Counted from the stretch's first letter, positions 1 to 8,876 are shown. The stretch: DNA of 64,000 nt from CAYQTL01 sp964420405 (GCA_964420405.1 CAYQTL010000003.1:96954-160953); one strand, 5' to 3'. Notes: a model not told the origin generated them from the letters alone. Made by a program: numbers and translations.

Positions 1-1
1 C

Positions 2-496
2 ACGATCCGTTGCGCGCGCAAGCTCGCGGTCGACCGCAACCCCGACGTCGCCCGCTGGGCCGGGCCCGGCGTCGAGGTCGTGGTGGCGGACAGCACCGCC
101 ATGGAACCGGTCGGCGACACGACCGTGGACGTGGTGTTCGCGAGCAACTTCTTCGAGCACCTGCCGAGCGTCGCGGCGCTCCTCACCACCCTGCGGGAGG
201 TCCGGCGGGTGCTGCGGCCGGGCGGGCTGCTGCTCGTGCTGCAGCCGAACATCGCCGCCGTCGGCGGACGGTACTGGGACTTCCTCGACCACCACATCCC
301 GCTCACCGAGCGCACCCTGGTGGAGGCGCTCGGCGCGACCGGATTCGAGGTCCGCGAGGTTCGCGCCCGGTTCCTCCCCTACACCACCAAGAGCCGCCTG
401 CCGCAGCACCCGTTGCTGGTGTGGGCGTACCTCCATGTGCGCCCCGCACACCGGCTCCTCGGGGGTCAGGCGTGGGTCGTCGGAGTGAAGCGGTGA
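2..496 (+). CDS. Class I SAM-dependent methyltransferase, C-terminal part (cut by window edge)
   Basis: The frame is open from the left edge, so the N-terminus and the glycine-rich SAM motif I lie outside the window. The remaining 164 or so residues show the second half of a Rossmann methyltransferase: a strand ending VVVADST, the post-motif VVFASNFFEHLP, and LRPGGLLLVLQPN, as in Methyltransf_11/23 proteins. The substrate cannot be read from this part. The stop codon overlaps the GTG of the DUF362 gene by four bases, so the two are probably translationally coupled. The following lipid-type hydrolase genes hint at an envelope or lipid role, which is inference only. Confidence 0.8.
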   Translation, partial: TIRCARKLAVDRNPDVARWAGPGVEVVVADSTAMEPVGDTTVDVVFASNFFEHLPSVAALLTTLREVRRVLRPGGLLLVLQPNIAAVGGRYWDFLDHHIPLTERTLVEALGATGFEVREVRARFLPYTTKSRLPQHPLLVWAYLHVRPAHRLLGGQAWVVGVKR

Positions 497-1542
497 GCGG
501 CGGCGACCGCGCCACCGTGGCGGTCCTGCCGACGCGTCCCGTCCGGGACCGCGTGCTCGCCGACGTCGCCGAGGCGATGGAGCGCGCCGCCTGGAGGACG
601 CACATCACCCGCGGCGCCGCCGTCGCCCTCAAGCCGAACCTCGGCTGGGACAAGCTCGTCCCCGGCGCGATCAGCGCCCCCTGGGTGGTGGAGGCCGTCG
701 TCCGCACGATCCGCGACCATGTCGGCTCCATCGCCCTCGTCGAGTCCGACCAGGTCGTGCTCGACATGGAGCGGGGCTTCCGGATCTCCGGGCTCGAGCG
801 GGTCTGCCGGGAGCTCGACGTCCGCTGGGTCAACATGTCACGAGGCGAGTTCGTGACCGTCGCGAGCCCGGACCGGACGATCCTGCAGGAGGTCCGGCTG
901 CCCGAGATCCTCACCCGCAGCGAGCTGATCACCCTGCCGGTGATGAAGACCCACAACAAGACCACGATCACCGGCGCCCTGAAGAACCAGTGGGGCTGCC
1001 TCGAGACCCTCCGCCACCACTACCACCTGGTGCTGTCCGACGCGATCACCGACGTCAACGCCATCGTCCGCCCGCGGTTCGCGGTGATGGACGGCACCGT
1101 GGCGCTGGAGGGCAACGGCCCCAAGTCTGGCACGCCGCGCGACGCCGACGTGGTGCTCGCGAGCGCCGATCCCGTCGGCCTGGACGCGACGGCGGCGCGG
1201 ATCATGGGCTTCGACCCGCACCGGATCGACCACCTCCGGCGGGCGGCCGCCGCAGGCCTCGGCTCGCTCGACCCTCCGGTGACGGGGGAGGTCCGGCCCG
1301 CCGATCCGCCGTTCGTCCCGGCACGGCACAACGCCGTGTCGTGGCTCGAGCTGGTGCTGCGACGCTCGACCCTCCGCCGACTGGCGTTCCACACCCCCCT
1401 GTTCGGCATGCTGTGCTGGGGCGCCCGCCGGTACTACGACCTGTGGGACCTGATGGCCGGCCGGAGGATCCGGGCCCGGTTCTTCGCCTCCTCGCCCTGG
1501 GCGCCCCAGTGGCGTGCGGCGCCATCCCCGGAGGGCCCGTGA
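493..1542 (+). CDS. DUF362 family protein
   Basis: A 349-residue protein matching DUF362 along its length. Visible family segments are VALKPNLGW near residue 40, LPVMKTHNKTT followed by GALKNQWG near residue 150, VMDGTVALEGNGP, and ASADPVGLDATAARIMG. Many DUF362 proteins carry a 4Fe-4S ferredoxin domain; no cysteine cluster is present here, so this is the short form. The biochemical role of the family is not settled. GTG is chosen as start because it overlaps the preceding stop and the coding pattern begins there. The gene overlaps its downstream neighbour by four bases as well, placing it inside a four-gene coupled run. Confidence 0.82.
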   Translation: MSGGDRATVAVLPTRPVRDRVLADVAEAMERAAWRTHITRGAAVALKPNLGWDKLVPGAISAPWVVEAVVRTIRDHVGSIALVESDQVVLDMERGFRISGLERVCRELDVRWVNMSRGEFVTVASPDRTILQEVRLPEILTRSELITLPVMKTHNKTTITGALKNQWGCLETLRHHYHLVLSDAITDVNAIVRPRFAVMDGTVALEGNGPKSGTPRDADVVLASADPVGLDATAARIMGFDPHRIDHLRRAAAAGLGSLDPPVTGEVRPADPPFVPARHNAVSWLELVLRRSTLRRLAFHTPLFGMLCWGARRYYDLWDLMAGRRIRARFFASSPWAPQWRAAPSPEGP

Positions 1543-2309
1543 GCGTTCCGGTCGCTCGACATCACGAGCTGCGCCTGTACGCGCACCGGGGCGCCTCCGC
1601 CCACCTCGCCGAGAACACCGTCGGCGCCTTCCGGCGGGCACTGGAGGACGGCGCGGACGCCCTCGAGCTCGACGTCCACCGCACCGCCGACGGGGTATTC
1701 GTCGTCGCCCACGACCCCGACGCGCGGCGGGTCGCGGGCCTCGACCGCCGGATCCGGGACGCGACCCTCGACGAGGTCCGCGGTTGGCGGCTGGCCGGCA
1801 GCGGAGGTGACGGCATCCCGACCCTCGACGAGGTGCTCGGTGCGTTCCCAGGCGTCGCCATGAGCATCGACCTGAAGCCCCGCGACCCCTCGGCGGTGCG
1901 CCCGCTGGTCGAGCTGGTCACGTCCCACGGCGGCGAGCGCCGGGTCACCCTGGCGAGCTTCCACGGCCCACTGGTGCGGCGGATGCGGCGCCGTGGCTGG
2001 CGAGGGCGCACCGCGCTGACCCGCGCCGAGGTGGCCGCCCTGCGGCTGCTGCCGCTGCCGCTGGCGCGCCGTCTGGTGCGCGGCGACGCCGCCCAGGTGC
2101 CGCGCCGGGCCGGGCCGTTCCGGCTCGACGGCCGGCGCTTCATCGCCGCCTGCCGCCGCCTCGGCCTGCGGGTGGACTACTGGGTGGTCAACGACCCCGT
2201 GGAGGCGGCCGAGCTGCTCGCGCGGGGTGCCACGGGGGTGATGAGCGACGACCCCGGGGTGGTGGCGAAGGCGTTCCCGGCCGACCGGGCGGCGACACCC
2301 CCGCCGTGA
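1539..2309 (+). CDS. Glycerophosphodiester phosphodiesterase family protein
   Basis: A 256-residue GDPD-fold enzyme, expected to split glycerophosphodiesters into an alcohol and glycerol 3-phosphate with a divalent metal. The catalytic signature is intact: YAHRGASAHLAENT near the start, then LELDVHRTADG and VVAHDPDA. MSIDLKPRD supplies the later acidic and lysine residues, and VNDPVEAAELLARGATGVMSDDP is the usual closing segment. No signal peptide is visible, so a cytoplasmic place is likely. Length fits UgpQ-type proteins. The GTG start overlaps the upstream TGA, and the stop overlaps the phospholipase D-like gene, suggesting joint handling of phospholipid breakdown products (inference). Confidence 0.9.
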   Translation: MSVPVARHHELRLYAHRGASAHLAENTVGAFRRALEDGADALELDVHRTADGVFVVAHDPDARRVAGLDRRIRDATLDEVRGWRLAGSGGDGIPTLDEVLGAFPGVAMSIDLKPRDPSAVRPLVELVTSHGGERRVTLASFHGPLVRRMRRRGWRGRTALTRAEVAALRLLPLPLARRLVRGDAAQVPRRAGPFRLDGRRFIAACRRLGLRVDYWVVNDPVEAAELLARGATGVMSDDPGVVAKAFPADRAATPPP

Positions 2310-3778
2310 CCCGCCGCCGGCTCCTGGCGCGGCTCGCCCTCGCCGCGGCCCTGCTGTGGACCGGCGCCTGCCTGACGGTCGGCGCGGTCCACGTCGCCAA
2401 GCCGCTGCCGGCGGGCGTCCCGTTCGACGGCGAGCCGATCGCCGTTGCGGGCGCCCGCATCCGGTTCCTGGCCGACCTCAGCTACGTGACGACGTCGGGA
2501 GTGCCGGTCCGCGAGCAGGAGGTGTTCGACGCCGTCCTCGCGGCCGTCCGCGCCGCCCGTCGCCGGCTGGTGCTCGACCTGTTCCTCTTCAATCCCCACC
2601 GCGGTGCCGCCGGAGAGGTCCACCGCCCCCTCAGCGACGAGCTCACCGCCGCGCTGGTCGAAGCCCGGCGGGCCCATCCGGGCCTCCTCGCCACGCTCGT
2701 GACCGACCCGATCAACGACGTCTACGGCGGCGACCCGTCGCCGCAGCTGGCGACCCTCGCCGGCGCCGGAGTCACGGTGGTCCGCACCGACCTCGGCCGG
2801 CTGCGCGACTCGAACCCCGCCTGGTCGGCGACGTGGCGGCTCGCGATGAGCTGGCTCGGCAACGACGCGGAGGGCGGCTGGCTGCCCCACCCGTTCGCCG
2901 AGGACGGCCCACCGGTGACGCTGCGGACCTGGCTGCGGCTGCTGAACTTCAAGGCCAACCACCGCAAGGTGGTGGTGGCCGACGACGACGGCGGCGGCTG
3001 GCGCGTCCTCGTGACCTCCATGAACCCACACGACGCCTCGAGCGCCCACTCCAACGTCGCGCTCGAGGTGTCCGACCCCCGCCTCGCCGCCCAGGCGGTC
3101 GCCGCCGAGGCGGCGGTGGTCGCCTTCTCCAGCGCCCTCCCCCTGCTGCCGCCGTTGCCGGATCCCTCGGCCCCGGCCACCGGGGGAGACCACACCGTCC
3201 GGGTCGTCACCGAGACCGCCATCCGCGACGCCCTGTTGGAGGCGCTGACGGCGGCCGGCGACGGCGACGAGGTCGACGTGGCGGTCTTCTACCTGTCCCA
3301 CGACCGCGTCATCGACGGCCTCGTCGGGGCCGCGCTGCGGGGTGCGGCGGTGCGGGTGGTGCTCGACCCGGCCCGGGACGCGTTCGGCCACACCAAGAGC
3401 GGCGTCCCCAACCGACAGGCCGCGCGCCGGCTGCTCGCGGCGTCGGACGGGCGCATCGCGATCCGCTGGTACGCCACCCGCGGCGAGCAGTTCCACACCA
3501 AGCTGCTGACCGTCCGGGGACGCGCCAGCACCCGCCTGCTGCTGGGCTCGGCCAACTTCACCCGCCGCAACCTCGACGGGTACAACCTCGAGGCGAACCT
3601 GGACGTGAGGATGCCCCGGGGATCGGTGCTCGACCTCCAGATCGCGTCGTACATGGACCGCATCTGGAGCAACCGCGACGGGACCTACACCGTGGGCTAC
3701 GCCGCGCTCCACGATCCGAGCCTGCTGCGTCGCGCCCTCGCCCGCTGGCAGGAGGCGACGGGGATGGGGACCTTCTAG
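2306..3778 (+). CDS. Phospholipase D-like protein with two HKD regions (second one altered)
   Basis: A 490-residue protein beginning with an arginine-rich stretch and a hydrophobic segment (ALAAALLWTGACLTVG), so it is membrane-anchored or exported. It has two PLD half-domains. The first HKD motif is intact (NHRKVVVADD near residue 218), followed by TSMNPHDASSAHSN. The second, near residue 397, reads FHTKLLTVR and then GSANFTRRNLDGYN. The His and Lys are present, but the Asp four residues after the Lys is replaced by Arg. Cardiolipin synthases and related transphosphatidylases use both halves. The changed residue may reduce or alter activity. It is the last gene of the coupled run; GTG overlaps the GDPD stop. 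Confidence 0.82.
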   Translation: MTRRRLLARLALAAALLWTGACLTVGAVHVAKPLPAGVPFDGEPIAVAGARIRFLADLSYVTTSGVPVREQEVFDAVLAAVRAARRRLVLDLFLFNPHRGAAGEVHRPLSDELTAALVEARRAHPGLLATLVTDPINDVYGGDPSPQLATLAGAGVTVVRTDLGRLRDSNPAWSATWRLAMSWLGNDAEGGWLPHPFAEDGPPVTLRTWLRLLNFKANHRKVVVADDDGGGWRVLVTSMNPHDASSAHSNVALEVSDPRLAAQAVAAEAAVVAFSSALPLLPPLPDPSAPATGGDHTVRVVTETAIRDALLEALTAAGDGDEVDVAVFYLSHDRVIDGLVGAALRGAAVRVVLDPARDAFGHTKSGVPNRQAARRLLAASDGRIAIRWYATRGEQFHTKLLTVRGRASTRLLLGSANFTRRNLDGYNLEANLDVRMPRGSVLDLQIASYMDRIWSNRDGTYTVGYAALHDPSLLRRALARWQEATGMGTF

Positions 3779-3974
3779 CGCGAGGGATGCCGATCCGACC
3801 CCGCCCGCCGGTGCCAGCGTCCACTCCCGCGCACGGCCCCGATGCCCGCGATCGCAGCCCGCGGCGACGCCCCGACTCCGGTGCCGGCGGCCCCCCGCCT
3901 CCGTCGCCGCCGCTGCCGCCGGACCGAGGGCAGGGACGCGGGCGCCGGCTCCGCCGTCGCCGACCGGCGGATGC

Positions 3975-3980
3975 TACCCT
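3975..3980 (+). promoter_or_regulatory. -10 element TACCCT for the NFACT-R gene (leaderless type)
   Basis: TACCCT ends seven bases before the GTG at 3988, with no ribosome binding site between them. This spacing puts the transcription start at or next to the start codon. Confidence 0.5.
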
Positions 3981-3987
3981 CCGGCCC

Positions 3988-4416
3988 GTGGCGCGACGCG
4001 GACCTCCCCCGCCGTCCGATCCCGACGCCGGCGTCTACCAGGGCAGGCCGGTGGCGCGCGTGGCGACCTCCCCGGACGGCCTCGTGATCCTGGTCGGGCG
4101 GACCGCCGCCGACAACGACGTCCTCACCTTCAAGCTCGCGAGCCAGAACGACTTCTGGTTGCACGTGGCGGGCGGCTCCGGGTCCCACGTCGTGGTCCGC
4201 AACCCCGACAACCTGGAGCGGCTGCCGCGCGACACCAGGCAGCTCGCCGCGGGCCTCGCCGCCGGCTACTCCAAGGCCCGGGCCGGGGGCCGCCTCGCGG
4301 TGCACCTGTGCCGCGTCCGGGACGTCTCCAAGCCGCGCGGCTTCCCTCCCGGCAAGGTGAGCATCGGCCGGTTCGAGAGCCTGCGGGCGGCGCCCAGACG
4401 TCTCGACGAGCCGTGA
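3988..4416 (+). CDS. Stand-alone NFACT-R (DUF814) domain protein
   Basis: A 142-residue protein that is essentially one NFACT RNA-binding domain, the part of RqcH/Rqc2-type ribosome rescue factors that touches tRNA. Diagnostic segments are GLVILVGRTAADNDVLTFK, NDFWLHVAGGSGSHVVVRN and the tail VRDVSKPRGFPPGKV. The NFACT-N and coiled-coil parts are absent, which matches the known group of small single-domain DUF814 proteins. GTG 3988 is chosen rather than the upstream ATG 3787 because a -10 element sits just before it and the longer form would add only low-complexity Pro/Arg sequence. Role in this organism is unproven. Confidence 0.82.
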   Translation: MARRGPPPPSDPDAGVYQGRPVARVATSPDGLVILVGRTAADNDVLTFKLASQNDFWLHVAGGSGSHVVVRNPDNLERLPRDTRQLAAGLAAGYSKARAGGRLAVHLCRVRDVSKPRGFPPGKVSIGRFESLRAAPRRLDEP

Positions 4417-4471
4417 ACGACGACCGGCGGTCCGGCGCCGGCGGTCCGGGCGGGGACGGGCCGTGCCGAGG

Positions 4472-4999
4472 TCAGCCCGGCCGGCTCGGCGGGGTCGTCG
4501 AGGAGGGGCCCGGAGCCGACGGCCGCAGCTCGGGCAGGGTCTCGACCGGGAACGCGTATCGGCTGGAGGACCTGATGCCGTCGGACCGCCGCTCGAGACT
4601 GACCTCGATCTCGTCGAGCCGCATCAGCGGCATCACCTCGCCGCCGACCCGCACCGCCAGCTGCCGCGCCCAGACCGCCGGATCGACATCCTCCGGCAGC
4701 ACCGGGTCCACCACGACGACCGTCAGCCGGCGGCCCCGCTGGTCGATGGTGGCGCCGAGCTGCAGCCCGCCGGCGTCGACCTCCGACGCCAGCTCGGCCT
4801 CGATCCGCTGCAGCTCGACGACGGTCCGTTTGCCCTCCTCGAAGGTCTCCCGTGCCGACCGCACGAGGTCGGACGACGCGATCCGCTCCAGGTTGGCCAC
4901 CACCAGCACCACCGCGAGCACGGCCACCAGCGCCACCGCGAGGCAGCTGCACCCGATCCACTTCCAGCACCCGCCGCCGCCCCGCTCGCCGTCGCCCAT
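4472..4999 (-). CDS. Hypothetical membrane-anchored protein
   Basis: I do not recognise this 175-residue protein. It starts with a short glycine and cysteine-rich stretch (GGGGCWKWIGCSC), followed by a single transmembrane helix (LAVALVAVLAVVLVVANL, about residues 19-37). A roughly 120-residue soluble part follows, rich in Val, Glu and Arg, which may pack as helix then beta strands. The C-terminus is a Pro/Ser-rich tail. A GGAGG ribosome binding site lies six bases before the ATG. It faces the TrmO gene divergently across 234 bases and converges on the NFACT-R gene. Confidence 0.65.
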   Translation of the reverse strand: MGDGERGGGGCWKWIGCSCLAVALVAVLAVVLVVANLERIASSDLVRSARETFEEGKRTVVELQRIEAELASEVDAGGLQLGATIDQRGRRLTVVVVDPVLPEDVDPAVWARQLAVRVGGEVMPLMRLDEIEVSLERRSDGIRSSSRYAFPVETLPELRPSAPGPSSTTPPSRPG

Positions 5000-5187
5000 G
5001 TCGCACCTCCGCCGCGGTCCCGGTCGTCGCCAGCCTACACCCGCCGCCGCACCCCGCCTCCCCGAACGTGCCCGCGGCCGCGCCCGGGACGGACCCGGAG
5101 CGTCCGCGCCGCGACGGCACGCAGCCGCACCGGGAGCGAACGCCGGAGCCGGCGCGGACCGCGCTCAACCGCGCGATCCGGCTGCGA

Positions 5188-5193
5188 TATCCT
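5188..5193 (+). promoter_or_regulatory. Candidate -10 element TATCCT for trmO
   Basis: TATCCT lies 40 bases before the ATG. The leader also carries a GGAGG ribosome binding site, so this gene uses a conventional leader. No clear -35 hexamer is seen. Confidence 0.35.
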
Positions 5194-5233
5194 CGCCGCC
5201 GTCGCGGCGCCGCCGCCGATCCCGGAGGCAACC

Positions 5234-6061
5234 ATGACCGACAGCGAGTTTCTCGAGCACCGGCGGCGTCTCGCCGCGGCGTGGCCCCTGACGAGCGCCG
5301 CGCTGCTGGCGCTGCTGGGCGGCCTGGTCGCCTGGCTCCTGGTCCACAGCCCGAACCTCATCCACCCCGGCCACGTCATCGACGGCCTCGCCGCAGGCAC
5401 CCTCGAGCAGCCGACGATGCAGCTCGCGTCGGTGATGCTGCCGGTCGTCGTGATCGCGTTGCTGGCGGTGGTCCTGGTCGGGATCGTGTTCATCTACGTG
5501 ATGTTCGCCGTCGAACGGCGGTATCTCGGGATCATCGGCGGGGCGGAGGGCCGGACCGGCGCGGAGGTCGCCGGCCCAGCCGTGACGTACCGTCCCATCG
5601 GCGTCGTCCGGAGCCCGTTCCGGGAGGCGTCCGGCGCACCGATCCAGCCGTCGCGGGCCGCCGGCGCTCGCGGCAGGGTCGAGCTGCGGCCGGATCTCGC
5701 CGACGGCCTGCGGGACCTCGACGGCTTCTCCCACGTCGTCCTCCTGTGCCATCTCGACCGCGCCCGACCCCACCGGCTGCGGGTGGTGCCCTACCTCGAC
5801 ACCGTGCCGCGCGGCGTCTTCGCCACCCGCGCGCCGTCGCGACCGAACCCGATCGGGCTGTCGGTGGTGCGGCTGGTCGGAGTCGACGGCGCGACCCTCG
5901 ACGTCGAGGACGTCGACCTGCTCGACGGCACACCGGTGCTCGACGTCAAGCCCTACGTCGACGACTTCGACCGTCCCGCCGAGGTCCGCACCGGCTGGCT
6001 CGAAGACGCCCGCCGGCGGGACGTCCGGGCCGACGACCGATTCGAGAGTCCGCGGGACTGA
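5234..6061 (+). CDS. trmO: Membrane-anchored TrmO-family tRNA methyltransferase (TsaA/YaeB domain)
   Basis: A 275-residue protein in two parts. Residues 1-100 hold two transmembrane helices (about 17-37 and 70-96). From about residue 117 a full TsaA/TrmO domain follows: PIGVVRSPFREASGAPIQPS, GFSHVVLLCHLDRA, and the strongly conserved RAPSRPNPIGLSVV with DVKPYVDDFD. TrmO adds the N6-methyl group to t6A37 of tRNA using SAM. The usual protein is soluble; the N-terminal membrane extension is not part of the canonical enzyme. GGAGG precedes the ATG at good spacing. Catalytic domain identity is secure; the purpose of the anchor is unknown. Confidence 0.86.
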   Translation: MTDSEFLEHRRRLAAAWPLTSAALLALLGGLVAWLLVHSPNLIHPGHVIDGLAAGTLEQPTMQLASVMLPVVVIALLAVVLVGIVFIYVMFAVERRYLGIIGGAEGRTGAEVAGPAVTYRPIGVVRSPFREASGAPIQPSRAAGARGRVELRPDLADGLRDLDGFSHVVLLCHLDRARPHRLRVVPYLDTVPRGVFATRAPSRPNPIGLSVVRLVGVDGATLDVEDVDLLDGTPVLDVKPYVDDFDRPAEVRTGWLEDARRRDVRADDRFESPRD

Positions 6062-6090
6062 GACGCCCGGGCGCCGGCGCGGCGGCGGCC

Positions 6091-8403
6091 TCAGGTGGCC
6101 GAGGGTGCCGGCGTCCGCCGGAGCACCGCCGACAGCCGGTGGCGGTCGCCGAGGGCCGCCACCAGCCGCGGGGGGGTCATCGGAAGCCGGTCCACCTCGA
6201 CACCGAGAGCGTCCACCACGGCGTTGCGGACGGCGGCCGCGGTGGGGATGAACGACGGCTCGCCGATCCCCTTCGAGCCGAACGGACCGGCTCCTCCGCC
6301 GCCCTCCAGCACCGCGATCCGCACCACCGGCACGTCGGCCGCGGTCGGCACCAGGTAGTCGGTGAAGCTGGGGTTACGGAGCCGGCCGCCGTCGACGGCG
6401 AGCTCCTCGCTCACCGCCCACCCGACCGCCTGGGCGACGCCACCCTCGATCTGTCCCTCGAGAGCGTCGCGGTGCAGCACCGTGCCCACGTCGTGCACGG
6501 CGCACAGCTCGCGCACGGTGACCAGCCCGAGGTCCGGGTCGACGCGCACCCGCGCCACGTGGCACGCGAAGGCGTACGAGCCGTACGGCGAGCCGCGGCC
6601 GGTGGCCGGGTCGAAGTCCCGCTCCGGCGGGCGGTACCAGCCGGTGGCCACGGCCTCGATCCGCCGCACCGCCATCTCGCCGGCGACCCGCTCCAGCGGC
6701 ACCACCGCGCCACCCGCGGCGACCCGCGCGACGCCGCCGGCGAGCTCCACCTGGTCGGGGCGGCAGCCGAGCAGCGCCGCCGCGACCGGGTCGAGCCGCT
6801 CGCGCAGCCGGCGCACCGCGTCGAGAATCGCCATCCCGGAGGCGTGGGCGCCGCGCGACGCCACCGTCGGCCCCGAGTCCCCGACGGTGGTGGTGTCCGG
6901 CTGCCACACCTCGACCCGGGACGGGTCGATGCCGAGGGCGGCGGCGGCCACCGTCTGACACGCCACGAGATTGCCCTGCCCCAGCTCGGTCAGGCCGACC
7001 CGCACCACCAACGAGCCGTCTGGCTGGAGGATGACCATAGCCGACGACCGGTCGAGGTGCTCGCCGCCGTGGTGGAGGCTGCAGCCGTACATGACGAGCG
7101 CCACGCCGAGCCCCTCCCTGGCGTCGGCCGCGGGCGGGGCCGGGCCGTCCTGCCAGCGCGAGAGCTCCACCGCGCGGTCCAGGCAGCGGCGAGCCAGCAC
7201 CGGCTCGGGCAGCTCCTGGCCGGTACAGGTGATCCGACGGTCGTCGTCGAGCACGTTGCGGTGCCGTATCTGGACCGGGTCGAGGCCGAGCTCCCGGCCG
7301 AGGCGGTCCATGGTCGCCTCGGCCGCCCACGTCACCTGCGGTGCTCCGAAGCCGCGGAACGCGCCGCCGAAGAGGTTGTTGGTGTAGGCGACGCGGGTCA
7401 CCACCCGCACGGCCGACACGTCGTAGGGACCGATGGCGGACACGTTGGCGCGCTCGGCGACGACGGTCGACAGGCCTGCGTAGGCGCCGGCGTCGAGCAC
7501 CGTGTCCACCTCGGCGAACAGCAGGCGGCCGTCGTCGTCGGCGCCCCACCGGTGGTGCACCACCACGGCGTGCCGCTTGGTGGTGACCTCGAGGTCGAGC
7601 TCGCGGGGGTACACCAGCCGGACCGGGTGGCCGGTCGCCCACGCCAGCAGCGCCGCACACGCGGCCGGCTCGGACGGGTAGTCCTCCTTGCCGCCGAACG
7701 CGCCGCCGGTGGGTGCCTGCTCGACCCGCACGGCGGCCAGCGGCAGGCCGAGGACCCGCGCCACCGCGTGCTGGACGTAGAACGGGCACTGGCACGACGC
7801 GACCACCGTGAGACGACGGCCACCCTCGGGCACGACCACGCAGCCCTGCGGCTCCAGGTAGGCGTGGTCCTGGCCGCCGATCCGGTAGCTGGCCTCCACC
7901 ACCACCGCGGCTCCGGCCCGGGCCGCCCGGACGTCGCCTCGCACCACCCGGAGCTCTCCGACCAGGTTGCCGCCGGGGTGGACCGACGGCGAGCCGGGGG
8001 CGAGCGCCGTCTCCGGATCGTGCACCCCCGGCAGCGCCTCGTACCGGCCCTCGACCTCCCTGGCCGCGTCCCACGCCGCCTCGGGCGTCCACGCCGCCAC
8101 CACGGCGAGCCGGTCGCCGACCATGCGGATCCGGTCCACCGCCAGCAGCGGCTGGTCGGGAAGGACCGCGCCCACCTGGTTGACACCGGGCACGTCGGCG
8201 GCCGTCAGGACCGCCGCCACGCCCGGCCGCCGCCGGGCCGCCTCCACGTCCACTCCCGTCAGCCGCGCCGAGGGGATCGGGGCCACGGCCACCGCCGCGT
8301 GGAGCATCCCCGGCATCGACAGGTCGGCCACGTACCGGGTCTGGCCCGCGACCTTCGCCCACGCGTCCGGCCGCGGCTGGCGGCCACCGACCGGCGAGCT
8401 CAC
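6091..8403 (-). CDS. Molybdenum hydroxylase large subunit (xanthine dehydrogenase / CO dehydrogenase family)
   Basis: A 770-residue molybdopterin-binding subunit, the usual length for XdhA/CoxL-like proteins. Visible family parts are GGAFGGKEDYPSEPAA near residue 230, AFRGFGAPQVTW, the long cofactor-binding region, and KGIGEPSFIPTAAAVRNAV near the C-terminus, whose Glu is the expected catalytic base. The CoxL active-site loop with a cysteine (AYRCSFR) is absent, so carbon monoxide is an unlikely substrate. A purine, aldehyde or N-heterocycle is more likely, but substrate is unknown. The start is the GTG overlapping the 2Fe-2S gene stop by four bases; the three genes run FAD, Fe-S, Mo on the minus strand. 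Confidence 0.9.
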   Translation of the reverse strand: MSSPVGGRQPRPDAWAKVAGQTRYVADLSMPGMLHAAVAVAPIPSARLTGVDVEAARRRPGVAAVLTAADVPGVNQVGAVLPDQPLLAVDRIRMVGDRLAVVAAWTPEAAWDAAREVEGRYEALPGVHDPETALAPGSPSVHPGGNLVGELRVVRGDVRAARAGAAVVVEASYRIGGQDHAYLEPQGCVVVPEGGRRLTVVASCQCPFYVQHAVARVLGLPLAAVRVEQAPTGGAFGGKEDYPSEPAACAALLAWATGHPVRLVYPRELDLEVTTKRHAVVVHHRWGADDDGRLLFAEVDTVLDAGAYAGLSTVVAERANVSAIGPYDVSAVRVVTRVAYTNNLFGGAFRGFGAPQVTWAAEATMDRLGRELGLDPVQIRHRNVLDDDRRITCTGQELPEPVLARRCLDRAVELSRWQDGPAPPAADAREGLGVALVMYGCSLHHGGEHLDRSSAMVILQPDGSLVVRVGLTELGQGNLVACQTVAAAALGIDPSRVEVWQPDTTTVGDSGPTVASRGAHASGMAILDAVRRLRERLDPVAAALLGCRPDQVELAGGVARVAAGGAVVPLERVAGEMAVRRIEAVATGWYRPPERDFDPATGRGSPYGSYAFACHVARVRVDPDLGLVTVRELCAVHDVGTVLHRDALEGQIEGGVAQAVGWAVSEELAVDGGRLRNPSFTDYLVPTAADVPVVRIAVLEGGGGAGPFGSKGIGEPSFIPTAAAVRNAVVDALGVEVDRLPMTPPRLVAALGDRHRLSAVLRRTPAPSAT

Positions 8404-8876
8404 CGGCACTCCTGCTCGACTGCCGCGGCGAGGGCGTCGAGCACCCGGGCGTAACCGGTGCACCGGCACAGGTTGCCGGCCATCCTCCGGCGCTGCTCGG
8501 CCCCGTCGGCGACCCGGTCCGCCACCACCCCCGCGCCGGTCACCGCCAGGCCCGGAGTGCAGAAGCCGCACTGGACGCCACCGCGGGCGACCAGCTCCCG
8601 CTGGAACGGGTGCAGCTCGCCCGGCGCGGCCCCGAGCCCCTCCACCGTCGTCACCTCCATGCCGTCGCACGACACCGCCAGCACCAGGCAGGAGGTCACG
8701 GGGCGGGTGTCGAGCAGCACGACGCACGCACCGCACTCGCCGGAGCCGCATCCCTCCTTCGCACCGATCAGGCCGGCGTCGTCGCGCAGCAGGTCGAGCA
8801 GCCGCCGCCCGGGCGGAACCTCGAAGACTCGGTGCTCGCCGTTGAGACGCATCCGGACCCGGACCTTCTCAGGCAT
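8400..8876 (-). CDS. Molybdenum hydroxylase 2Fe-2S subunit
   Basis: A 158-residue iron-sulfur subunit with both expected clusters. The plant-ferredoxin type site is CGSGECGACVVLLD with a later Cys in VTSC. The second site is CGFCTPG with GNLCRCTGYARVLDA. It passes electrons between the molybdenum and FAD subunits. The start is the ATG that overlaps the FAD subunit gene by eight bases, giving MPEKVRVRM and then RRLLDLLRDDAGLIGAKEG. Length and motif order match CoxS/XdhC-like small subunits. Confidence 0.92.
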   Translation of the reverse strand: MPEKVRVRMRLNGEHRVFEVPPGRRLLDLLRDDAGLIGAKEGCGSGECGACVVLLDTRPVTSCLVLAVSCDGMEVTTVEGLGAAPGELHPFQRELVARGGVQCGFCTPGLAVTGAGVVADRVADGAEQRRRMAGNLCRCTGYARVLDALAAAVEQECR

